A stretch of 6,615 nt of DNA from Promethearchaeota archaeon (GTDB lineage Archaea; Asgardarchaeota; Lokiarchaeia; Sigynarchaeales; MK-D1). How positions within the stretch are numbered: the first letter of the stretch is position 1; the number at the start of each line of letters is the position of its first letter. Under the pieces are notes generated by a model. The model was not told where the DNA came from. It saw only the letters and a list, made by a program, of their open reading frames with translations, and ran no database searches. Location: NCBI GenBank assembly GCA_016839385.1, contig JAEOUK010000379.1, positions 1-6,615 on the forward strand, in the 5' to 3' direction. The position numbers were made by a program, and so were the translations under genes. Below are positions 1 through 4,732 of this stretch, piece by piece.

Positions 1-447
1 AATTGCTGCCTGAAATACAGGTATGTGATAAAATATGAATGGAATAGATGTATCATATTCATCTATTTTTTTTCGAATTGCACGATAATATTCAACTATA
101 TTTTCGTCAGTTACAGGAAAATAGTGAGGAATTAACGCAGAGAAATATTTTATCCCTTGGTCTAAGGCAAATTCAGTTAATTCTAAGGCTTTCATTTGGG
201 ACCAGTGTGAGACGCAACAAACTATTGGTTTTGATTGATGCAAATTTTCAGAGAATATTCTGATGTATTGTTTCTTTTCTTCAATTGAAAAATATGGAAA
301 CTCTCCAGTTGTTCCCAATATAAATAGACCATCGATATCTGTATTAAGAATAGTCTTACAAGCGTTCAAGTTAGAATTATAATTAACAGATCCATCTTCA
401 TTAAGAAAAGTAGGAATTGGTCCAAAAATTCCCCGTAATTTCTGCAT
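1..447 (-). CDS. DHDPS/N-acetylneuraminate lyase-family aldolase, N-terminal 149 residues (partial)
   Basis: Reading the minus strand from the ATG at 447 gives 149 codons without a stop to the window edge, so the C-terminal half is missing. The protein looks like the class I aldolase TIM-barrel family of dihydrodipicolinate synthase (DapA), N-acetylneuraminate lyase and KDG aldolase. It opens with GIFGPIPTF (residues 6-14), then EDGSVN (17-22), then DGLFILGTTGEF (39-50) with the paired threonines T46-T47 that contact the keto-acid carboxylate. IPHYFP (106-111) carries Y109, matching the catalytic tyrosine of PYYNKP. FYHIP (139-143) matches the strand written YNIPGRTG in true DapA, but here continues VFQAAI, so the arginine that binds the aspartate semialdehyde carboxylate is absent. 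The Schiff-base lysine lies beyond the edge. Lysine biosynthesis is therefore doubtful; another 2-keto-acid aldolase or lyase role is more likely, substrate unknown. There is no SD before the ATG. The Cys-rich gene lies 45 bases upstream on the same strand. Confidence 0.87.
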   Translation of the reverse strand, partial: MQKLRGIFGPIPTFLNEDGSVNYNSNLNACKTILNTDIDGLFILGTTGEFPYFSIEEKKQYIRIFSENLHQSKPIVCCVSHWSQMKALELTEFALDQGIKYFSALIPHYFPVTDENIVEYYRAIRKKIDEYDTSIPFIFYHIPVFQAAI

Positions 448-458
448 AATTTTGATAA

Positions 459-478
459 AGAGAGAAAAAATAAAAGTG
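459..478 (-). promoter_or_regulatory. T-rich element between the Cys-rich gene and the aldolase gene: terminator and/or TATA-like box
   Basis: On the minus strand this stretch reads ACTTTTATTTTTTCTCTC. It follows the stop codon of the Cys-rich gene by 14 bases, which suits an archaeal oligo-T terminator. Its TTTTATTTTTT core (466-476) is also centred about 24 bases upstream of the aldolase ATG at 447, the spacing of a TATA box driving a leaderless transcript. There is no SD in the 45-base gap, which favours a separate leaderless promoter, but the sequence alone cannot decide between the two roles. Confidence 0.3.
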
Positions 479-492
479 TTGATGAAATTCGT

Positions 493-690
493 TTATTTCT
501 TTAAGGAGAGAGGTTTACCACAACATGTAAATGTACAACCACCATGTTTGTGACCATGTTCTGCATCATCTGAACATCCACAAGAATCTGAATCCTCAGA
601 ACAGGTTGTGCAAGTTTTGATTACCTTCAATTCTAAACCACAGTCGCAGTAATAAATTTCTCCTTCCTTCATATCATGACAATCTGGCAT
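493..690 (-). CDS. Small Cys/His-rich desulforedoxin-like metal-binding protein
   Basis: A 65-residue protein with ten cysteines (4, 15, 17, 27, 30, 37, 39, 52, 56, 57) and four histidines (5, 45, 47, 49). Its two ends match the desulforedoxin/desulfoferrodoxin N-domain pattern. GEIYYCDCGLELKV (10-23) resembles the usual EGDVYKCxxCGxxVxV, and CTFTCCGKPLSLKK (52-65) resembles LVCCGxxM. In desulforedoxin these four Cys bind one Fe (or Zn). Here the first pair is CxC (15, 17) instead of CxxC. The middle (26-51) is an insertion with CTTC, CGC and an HGHKHGG run, which could hold a second metal ion. There is no signal peptide or membrane segment, so it is probably cytoplasmic. A role in redox, iron/zinc handling or oxidative defence is inferred; no substrate can be named. 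A promoter-like element lies just upstream (715-730), and the gene is divergent from the TrmB-like regulator. Confidence 0.75.
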   Translation of the reverse strand: MPDCHDMKEGEIYYCDCGLELKVIKTCTTCSEDSDSCGCSDDAEHGHKHGGCTFTCCGKPLSLKK

Positions 691-714
691 TGTAGTATTT
701 TCCTAAGTTTGATG

Positions 715-730
715 ATTATATTTCCTTTTG
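715..730 (-). promoter_or_regulatory. Archaeal BRE/TATA-like promoter of the Cys-rich gene
   Basis: The minus strand reads CAAAAGGAAATATAAT: a purine-rich BRE-like stretch followed by the TATA-like box AAATATAAT (715-723). The box is centred about 29 bases upstream of the ATG at 690, so the transcript would start only a few bases before the start codon (leaderless or nearly so). The weak AGGA at 701-704 would then lie at or upstream of the transcription start. Prediction from sequence pattern only. Confidence 0.45.
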
Positions 731-748
731 ACCAATATTAAAAAGTTG

Positions 749-771
749 TTTGAATATTTGATATGTTCAAA
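749..771. promoter_or_regulatory. Inverted repeat TTTGAA-N11-TTCAAA, operator candidate
   Basis: TTTGAA at 749-754 is matched by TTCAAA at 766-771, with an 11-base AT-rich spacer that itself contains an imperfect TAT/ATA match. It lies in the divergent spacer, upstream of the Cys-rich gene's TATA-like box and of the regulator gene, where a dimeric winged-helix protein such as the adjacent TrmB-like regulator could bind. The repeat is seen directly; the operator role is inferred. Confidence 0.35.
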
Positions 772-794
772 TCCATTATCACAAAAAATGGATT
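770..794. promoter_or_regulatory. Perfect inverted repeat AATCCATT-N9-AATGGATT, operator candidate
   Basis: AATCCATT (770-777) and AATGGATT (787-794) are perfect 8-base inverted arms around a 9-base spacer, ATCACAAAA. It overlaps the preceding inverted repeat by two bases, so the two form a continuous 46-base symmetric block in the middle of the divergent spacer. No T-run follows it on either strand, which argues against a terminator. A regulator-binding site is the simplest reading. Confidence 0.4.
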
Positions 795-843
795 AAAGGA
801 TTCTGATAAAATTCTAATTATGATCAATTAAGATATACAAAAT

Positions 844-858
844 CGAAAGGATTTAATG
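844..858 (+). promoter_or_regulatory. BRE/TATA-like promoter of the TrmB-like regulator
   Basis: CGAAAGGATTTAATG combines a purine-rich BRE-like CGAAA with an AT-rich TTTAAT box. Transcription would start around 878-882. That leaves a short leader containing AGGGTGAT (886-893), whose GGTGATC part is complementary to the 3' end of archaeal 16S rRNA. The SD sits just ahead of the ATG at 897 and supports that start codon. Confidence 0.35.
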
Positions 859-896
859 TTTTTACTTGTTGTTAGTACCTAAGCTAGGGTGATCGA

Positions 897-1697
897 ATGC
901 TTTCAAAAATTGACCATGAAGTATATGCTGCGTTAAAGGAATTTGGATTAACAGATTATGAAACTAAGGCATTCGTAGCGTTAACTATTAACGGCATTTC
1001 AAGTGCCAAAGAAATTTCTGACAAAACTAATATCCCGTACAGTCGAATTTACGATATTTTACTTAATCTTGAAAGTCAAGGATGGGTAAAAGTACATCAA
1101 GGTCGACCCATGCTTTATCAAGCTGAACGACCAAAATCTGTTGCAAAAATCGCGAAAAAACAACTTGAAGAAAAATATAAGCGTATTGAATCAGCTCTCA
1201 TTGATAAACTGGAACCGCGTTATGGGAATGAAAAAGAAATTGATACAACACCTATTTACATGTTAAAGGGTGATGTTAGCTTAAAAATTACTAATCTACT
1301 GAATGGCGCGAAAAAGAAAATCCAACTTTTCTTCAATAAACCTGACGAAGGATTTATTGATGAATTTTTCGAACGACTTCTGGAAGCAACTACGCGTAAA
1401 GTAGAAATCCAAGTGGTCATTCCAAAATCATTTGTCCCAAATCAAGAAAACAAAAAAATTTGGAGAAAAATGCTCACCATAGCTAAAATCCAATCCACAT
1501 CTCGTGTTATGTTTGATGGGATTATTATCGATGAAGCAGATCTGATGGTATTTCTTTCGAGTTTCTTCAAGATTAACGTCCGAGAGGAAAATATGGTCTT
1601 CTGGATAACCGAAGCAAACCTTGTTCGCTATACTATGACCTATTTCAAAACATTATGGTCGTTAGGAGAAAAATTTTCATTAGTAGCACACCGATAG
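897..1697 (+). CDS. TrmB-family transcriptional regulator
   Basis: A 266-residue cytoplasmic DNA-binding protein. Residues 9-77 form a TrmB-type winged helix-turn-helix: FGLTDYETKAFVAL opens the domain, SAKEISDKTNIPYSRIYDIL (36-55) is the HTH with its recognition helix, and GWVKVHQGRPMLYQAERP (62-79) is the wing. A Lys/Glu-rich helix at 81-105 looks like the short dimerising coiled coil of the family. Residues 118-266 fit the TrmB C-terminal phospholipase-D-like domain (YMLKGDVSLKITNLLNGAKKKI at its start, a LVRYTMTYFKTLW helix near the end). No HxK catalytic motif is visible, as expected for a sensor rather than an enzyme. Relatives in Thermococcales sense maltose or other sugars, but the ligand here cannot be read from sequence. 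Its position next to a divergent spacer with inverted repeats suggests control of itself and of the minus-strand Cys-rich/aldolase genes. Confidence 0.85.
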   Translation: MLSKIDHEVYAALKEFGLTDYETKAFVALTINGISSAKEISDKTNIPYSRIYDILLNLESQGWVKVHQGRPMLYQAERPKSVAKIAKKQLEEKYKRIESALIDKLEPRYGNEKEIDTTPIYMLKGDVSLKITNLLNGAKKKIQLFFNKPDEGFIDEFFERLLEATTRKVEIQVVIPKSFVPNQENKKIWRKMLTIAKIQSTSRVMFDGIIIDEADLMVFLSSFFKINVREENMVFWITEANLVRYTMTYFKTLWSLGEKFSLVAHR

Positions 1698-1719
1698 ATT
1701 TTTGGTTTTCATCATAAGA

Positions 1720-1730
1720 TTCTTATTTTT
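1720..1730 (+). promoter_or_regulatory. TATA-like element ahead of purE
   Basis: TTCTTATTTTT lies in the 51-base gap after the TrmB-like gene and is centred about 24 bases before the purE ATG. No SD precedes that ATG, so a separate leaderless transcript is plausible. The same T-rich stretch could equally serve as the terminator of the regulator gene. Confidence 0.3.
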
Positions 1731-1748
1731 GCAATTAGACAGTAAATT

Positions 1749-2141
1749 ATGTCTCAAGTGGATGTTGCTGTTTTAGCTGGTAGTAAATCTGATGAAAATG
1801 TATATAGTAAAGCAGTACAAATATTGGAGGAACATAATATCTCATATGACCTTCAAATAATCTCAGCGCATCGAAATCCGGATAAATTGGATGAATATGT
1901 GAAAAATTCACAAGCAAAAGTATTTATTTGTGTTGCAGGTTTAAGTGCAGCTTTACCAGGTGTTGTTGCGTCAAAAACAGAGAAAGTTGTTATAGGTGTG
2001 CCTGTAAGTGCAAAATTAGGAGGTTTAGATGCATTATTATCAATTGCACAAATGCCACCGGGCATTCCTGTAGCATGTGTAGGGATAGACAATGCTAAAA
2101 ATGCTGCTTATCTAGCTATTCGAATATTAAAATTAGTATAA
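1749..2141 (+). CDS. purE: N5-carboxyaminoimidazole ribonucleotide mutase / AIR carboxylase family (PurE)
   Basis: PurE makes 4-carboxy-5-aminoimidazole ribonucleotide in de novo purine synthesis. The 130-residue protein has the single flavodoxin-like domain that assembles into an octamer in the family. Conserved motifs are VLAGSKSD (8-15, phosphate/ribose binding), SAHRNPDKL (39-47, with catalytic-site H41), [14 protein letters not shown] (62-75), VIGVPV (81-86), [24 protein letters not shown] (91-114, substrate loop) and [13 protein letters not shown] (115-127). It is shorter than most bacterial PurE proteins (about 160 residues) but complete. In the usual AAHLPG motif the histidine is replaced by alanine (A68). 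Whether it works as the mutase (needing PurK) or carboxylates AIR directly cannot be told here; no purK or other pur gene is in the window. It follows the regulator gene on the same strand but probably has its own promoter. Confidence 0.92.
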   Translation: MSQVDVAVLAGSKSDENVYSKAVQILEEHNISYDLQIISAHRNPDKLDEYVKNSQAKVFICVAGLSAALPGVVASKTEKVVIGVPVSAKLGGLDALLSIAQMPPGIPVACVGIDNAKNAAYLAIRILKLV

Positions 2142-2144
2142 AAA

Positions 2145-2163
2145 GGGGAAAGCTTATTTCCCT
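2145..2163 (-). terminator. Hairpin plus T-run between convergent purE and rpl40e
   Basis: GGGAAA (2146-2151) and TTTCCC (2157-2162) form a perfect 6-bp stem with a 5-base loop, extendable by a G-U pair. Read on the minus strand the hairpin is followed by CTTTTTATACTAATTTT, a terminator-like T-rich tail for rpl40e, whose TAA stop lies at the loop. On the plus strand purE ends just before the stem, but only a weaker pyrimidine-rich stretch follows, so termination of purE there is less certain. Confidence 0.45.
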
Positions 2164-2315
2164 ACTTCCCTTTTCTTAGCTCTTAAGTCTTTTCCACGAC
2201 ATCTGCGGCATTTCTTTGCGGTATAAGGATTTAAAGCCCCACACCTACGACAAACTTGCTTGTATAAAAGGTAATGAGCGGCAATTTTTCGCTTGATAGG
2301 ATCTCCAATAGGCAT
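2154..2315 (-). CDS. rpl40e: Large-subunit ribosomal protein L40e
   Basis: A 53-residue zinc-ribbon protein of the large ribosomal subunit, specific to archaea and eukaryotes (in eukaryotes it is made as a fusion behind ubiquitin). The sequence begins [17 protein letters not shown]. The core has C22 and C25 ([10 protein letters not shown]) and C36 and C39 ([11 protein letters not shown]), i.e. CxxC-x10-CxxC, exactly the L40e zinc site, followed by the basic tail RAKKREVGK. Length and composition (very rich in Lys/Arg) fit the archaeal family. It is a stand-alone gene with no ubiquitin-like extension. An ATG 8 bases upstream is out of frame, and MPIGDP matches the family's N-terminus, so the start at 2315 is firm. 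The gene is divergent from rpl38e and convergent with purE. Confidence 0.95.
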   Translation of the reverse strand: MPIGDPIKRKIAAHYLLYKQVCRRCGALNPYTAKKCRRCRGKDLRAKKREVGK

Positions 2316-2348
2316 AATTCATCATCTAAAATAATTTCTTAGTAGTTC

Positions 2349-2356
2349 CTATATAG
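2349..2356 (-). promoter_or_regulatory. TATA-like box for rpl40e
   Basis: CTATATAG lies about 37 bases upstream of the rpl40e ATG on the minus strand. Initiation about 25 bases downstream would leave a short leader of roughly a dozen bases containing GATGATG, with at most a weak SD. An alternative AT-rich box (TTTTTTAG, 2362-2369) lies further upstream. Confidence 0.35.
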
Positions 2357-2432
2357 CCTAACTAAAAAATTTTGTGAGATCTGATCTAATAATCCTCCCT
2401 AGGCTTTGTTTTTGTAATGTCAATTAAAAAAA

Positions 2433-2443
2433 TTTTTTAAAAA
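2433..2443 (+). promoter_or_regulatory. TATA-like box for rpl38e (leaderless start likely)
   Basis: TTTTTTAAAAA, preceded by an A-rich BRE-like stretch, is centred about 27 bases before the rpl38e ATG at 2465. No SD lies between it and the ATG (the last bases are ACTAAACAAC). This is the spacing expected when an archaeal mRNA begins at or almost at the start codon. Confidence 0.45.
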
Positions 2444-2464
2444 TGGTGTTTTAGACTAAACAAC

Positions 2465-2659
2465 ATGCCAATCGAAATTACTAAAGAAGACGAATTTCTA
2501 GATTTAGCCAAGCGAGCTCAAAGCTGCCGAGTTAAACGAACTGGGGATGTAGTTAAATTAAAGCTTCGAACTAAGAATACATTATATGTGTTCAAAACCA
2601 ATCCCGAGAAAGCGGATATTCTAACTAAGCGTTTGAACATTGATATAATTGAGATTTAA
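2465..2659 (+). CDS. rpl38e: Large-subunit ribosomal protein L38e
   Basis: A 64-residue protein matching ribosomal protein L38e along its whole length. MPIEITKEDEFLDLAKRAQ aligns with the eukaryotic MPRKIEEIKDFLLTARR start. CRVKRTGDVVKLKLRTKNTLYVFKT (21-45) matches the family's [23 protein letters not shown] strands. NPEKADILTKRLNIDIIEI (46-64) matches [21 protein letters not shown]. L38e sits on the large subunit. It is universal in eukaryotes but found only in part of the archaea, so it carries taxonomic weight. The gene is probably leaderless and is followed after 74 bases by the NusA-like gene on the same strand, a possible two-gene unit of translation and transcription factors. The identification is from remembered family sequence, not a search. 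Confidence 0.87.
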   Translation: MPIEITKEDEFLDLAKRAQSCRVKRTGDVVKLKLRTKNTLYVFKTNPEKADILTKRLNIDIIEI

Positions 2660-2720
2660 ACCCATCCTGATAATGATTCCAGCGATCCTTCTTTAGATTC
2701 ACATATTTTTGTTGGTTACA

Positions 2721-2726
2721 AGGAGG
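2721..2726 (+). promoter_or_regulatory. Strong Shine-Dalgarno site selecting a TTG start
   Basis: AGGAGG lies 7 bases before the TTG at 2734. With no in-frame ATG before codon 40, and the zinc-finger cysteines beginning at residue 7, this SD fixes the TTG as the start of the NusA-like gene. Confidence 0.8.
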
Positions 2727-2733
2727 AAATTAG

Positions 2734-3258
2734 TTGAAAAAACTTCCAGTATGCAAAACTTGTATCTCAGGTTCGCTCTGTTATAGTTGTCAGGAAAGAT
2801 TTGATGGTGGCTTTATAACTCAATTTGATGTAGACCTAGCAAACGATTTAATGGATCTCCAAGAAAAAGAATTTCCAGAACTGAAAACTGCATCTTTTCA
2901 TAACACAATAGATGTGGGAGATATTGTATTTATGGTTATTGGTAAAGGAGATACTCCTAAATATAGCCCTGAGTTACTAATGAAACTAAAGGATCTATAT
3001 ATTATTCAGGAAATTGTCCTAATCGAAAAAGGACCATTAAAAGAAATGATCCAAGAACTTATTTCACCAGAAATTCTACTCGGATTAAATCAAATATATT
3101 TACCCACCATGGAGACTGAGTATCGAGTCAATATTTCTGACCCCGAGAGATTTATAAGAAGTCAAGGTTTTATTGGAAAGCATAAAATTCCCTTGGAATC
3201 CCTCGAAAAAGCATGTTCCTTAATGATTCGAGGAATTACCAAGGTGTCCTTTGCCTAA
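2734..3258 (+). CDS. Archaeal NusA-like protein with N-terminal zinc finger and KH-type region
   Basis: A 174-residue protein starting at TTG behind a strong AGGAGG. The N-terminus has a four-cysteine zinc finger, C7xxC10-x5-C16xxC19, followed by ERFDGGFITQFDVDLANDLMDLQEKEFPEL (21-50). This arrangement matches the small archaeal NusA-related proteins that pair such a finger with KH RNA-binding folds. TIDVGDIVFMVIGKGDTP (58-75) and the segments EIVLIEKGPLKEMIQELISPEILLGLNQIYLP (93-124) and EYRVNISDPERF (129-140) follow that family's pattern. The canonical KH loop (IGxxG between helices) is not recognisable: after GKGD the chain continues TPKYSPELLMKLKDLY. RNA binding may be weakened or differently built. 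A role in transcription or RNA handling is inferred from the family. It lies downstream of rpl38e and converges on gcvPB with a 12-base gap. Confidence 0.6.
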   Translation: MKKLPVCKTCISGSLCYSCQERFDGGFITQFDVDLANDLMDLQEKEFPELKTASFHNTIDVGDIVFMVIGKGDTPKYSPELLMKLKDLYIIQEIVLIEKGPLKEMIQELISPEILLGLNQIYLPTMETEYRVNISDPERFIRSQGFIGKHKIPLESLEKACSLMIRGITKVSFA

Positions 3259-3264
3259 AAAAAA
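3257..3264 (-). terminator. Oligo-T terminator of the gcv operon
   Basis: On the minus strand a run of eight T occurs 6 bases after the gcvPB stop codon, the type of uridine-rich signal that ends archaeal transcripts without needing a hairpin. The run uses the two A bases of the TAA stop of the convergent NusA-like gene. Confidence 0.5.
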
Positions 3265-3296
3265 TTTACTTTATTTTTCATATTTTAGTTTTGGTT
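3265..3296 (+). terminator. T-rich terminator of the rpl38e/NusA-like unit, inside the gcvPB 3' end
   Basis: Just after the NusA-like stop the plus strand is T-rich, with TTTACTTTATTTTTC and then TATTTTAGTTTTGG. Most of it lies within the last codons of gcvPB read the other way. Successive short T-runs fit archaeal intrinsic termination; no clear hairpin is present. Confidence 0.35.
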
Positions 3297-4731
3297 GTCT
3301 AGCAGCTGTTACTTCATCTAATCTACCAACGAACGTAGTTGTAGGGGCATTTTTAAGAATATCGGGATTTTTCTCAGATTCTGCTTTAATTTTTATTAGG
3401 GCTTCAACAAATCCATCGAGGGTTTCTTTTGTTTCTGTCTCTGTTGGTTCAACCATAATAGACCCATTCACAATTAAAGGAAAATATATAGTTGGAGCAT
3501 GGTAACCATAATCTAGAAGTCTTTTTGCTAGATCTAATGTCGTACATTCATTTCCTAAAGTTTCATCATTGATAACAAATTCATGTTGACAGATTCTATC
3601 GTATGGAAGGTGATAATGGGTTTTCAGTTTTACTCGGAGGTAATTCGCATTTAGAACAGCATTTTCAGATGATCGTTTTAAACCATCTTCACCCATCATG
3701 ATTATATATGTATAAGCACGCACAAGAATCCCAAAATTTCCAAAAAACGCTTTTATCTTTCCAATTGATTTAGAGGCGGAATTTACTAATTGGTATTCAT
3801 TTTCTTTCTTCTCAATTCGAGGATTTGGTAAAAGTTCACTTAGAAAATCTTTAACACCAACTGGACCGGAACCAGGACCTCCTCCCCCATGAGGGGTTGA
3901 GAATGTTTTATGCAAGTTGAGATGGATTATATCAAAACCCATTTCACCCGGCTTACATTTTCCCATCATGGCATTCATATTCGCGCCATCATAGTAAGCT
4001 AGACCACCATATTTATGGACAATCTCTGTAATTTTCAATATATTTCTATCAAATAGGCCTAATGTATTTGGATTAGTTAGCATAATCCCTGCAACATCAC
4101 CTTGTTGCATTGCTGCTTCCAATTCATCCAAGGATACCTCTCCATCTTTATTTGAATTAATAGAAATGACTCCGAATTGGCACATTGCTGCGGTTGCAGG
4201 ATTCGTTCCGTGTGCGGAATCAGGAATTATGATATATTTATTAGATTCTCCTTTATCAATAAAATATTTCTTCATTAATGCAATTCCAGTGAATTCTCCG
4301 TGAGCACCAGCTGAAGGTTGAAGGGTAAATGCATCCATACCTGTAATTTTGCATAATTTCTGTTCAAGTTCATGCATCAACTGGAGAGAACCTTGAGATT
4401 GGCAAGAGGATTGGTATGGATGCGTAGAGAAACCGGGTAAGGAAGCCGTATATTCATTGATTTTAGGATTATATTTCATTGTACAGGATCCCAATGGGTA
4501 AAAACCTGTATCAACACCGAAATTACGGGTGGATAATTCGATATAATGGCGAACCAGTTCAACTTCAGACACTTCTGGTAAGATTAATTCTTCATCACAT
4601 GCATATCCATGTTCTGGTTCGATAAATTCCTTTGGAATAAGATTTTCAACAGGTTCATCTACCATTGCGTTGTTAGGAATTCTATTTCTGGTTAGAGGAC
4701 AATTTCTGCTTTTTTCAAATATTGTTTTCAT
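3271..4731 (-). CDS. gcvPB: Glycine dehydrogenase (decarboxylating) subunit 2, PLP-binding P-protein subunit
   Basis: The catalytic half of the split P-protein of the glycine cleavage system. It decarboxylates glycine on PLP and passes the aminomethyl group to the lipoyl arm of GcvH. At 486 residues it is complete and normal for the family. Visible motifs are LGSCTMKYNPK (80-90), LQPSAGAHGEFTG (137-149), PDSAHGTNPATAAMCQF (170-186), MLTNPNTLGLFD (217-228), YYDGANMNA (246-254), and HLNLHKTFSTPHGGGGPGSGPVGV (270-293), in which K275 is the expected PLP Schiff-base lysine. MVEPTETETKETLDGFVEAL (426-445) matches the C-terminal region. It ends the operon: it starts 1 base after the gcvPA stop, and GGGAGG (4740-4745), lying inside the last gcvPA codons, gives a well-spaced SD, so translation is probably coupled to keep the subunits equimolar. 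Confidence 0.97.
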   Translation of the reverse strand: MKTIFEKSRNCPLTRNRIPNNAMVDEPVENLIPKEFIEPEHGYACDEELILPEVSEVELVRHYIELSTRNFGVDTGFYPLGSCTMKYNPKINEYTASLPGFSTHPYQSSCQSQGSLQLMHELEQKLCKITGMDAFTLQPSAGAHGEFTGIALMKKYFIDKGESNKYIIIPDSAHGTNPATAAMCQFGVISINSNKDGEVSLDELEAAMQQGDVAGIMLTNPNTLGLFDRNILKITEIVHKYGGLAYYDGANMNAMMGKCKPGEMGFDIIHLNLHKTFSTPHGGGGPGSGPVGVKDFLSELLPNPRIEKKENEYQLVNSASKSIGKIKAFFGNFGILVRAYTYIIMMGEDGLKRSSENAVLNANYLRVKLKTHYHLPYDRICQHEFVINDETLGNECTTLDLAKRLLDYGYHAPTIYFPLIVNGSIMVEPTETETKETLDGFVEALIKIKAESEKNPDILKNAPTTTFVGRLDEVTAARQPKLKYEK

Positions 4732-4732
4732 T

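Noticed and set aside
48..263. Plus-strand 71-codon open frame
   Set aside because: It lies antisense within the aldolase-like gene, whose minus-strand product matches a known family; no SD or family resemblance.
795..853. Direct repeat AAAGGATT (795-802 and 846-853)
   Set aside because: Only 8 bases, in AT-rich sequence; likely by chance, with no third copy seen.
1853..2092. Minus-strand 79-codon open frame inside purE
   Set aside because: Antisense shadow of a well-conserved purE; no recognisable protein.
2376..2387. Short palindrome AGATCTGATCT in the rpl40e/rpl38e spacer
   Set aside because: Five-base arms around a single centre base; too short to call an operator without conservation data.
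2660..2733. Possible extra small gene or RNA between rpl38e and the NusA-like gene
   Set aside because: Only 74 bases, with no coding frame of note and no clear hairpin; apart from the SD of the next gene I see nothing in it.
3251..3505. Plus-strand 84-codon open frame overlapping the NusA-like end and the gcvPB 3' end
   Set aside because: Antisense to conserved gcvPB codons, with no convincing SD of its own; a shadow.
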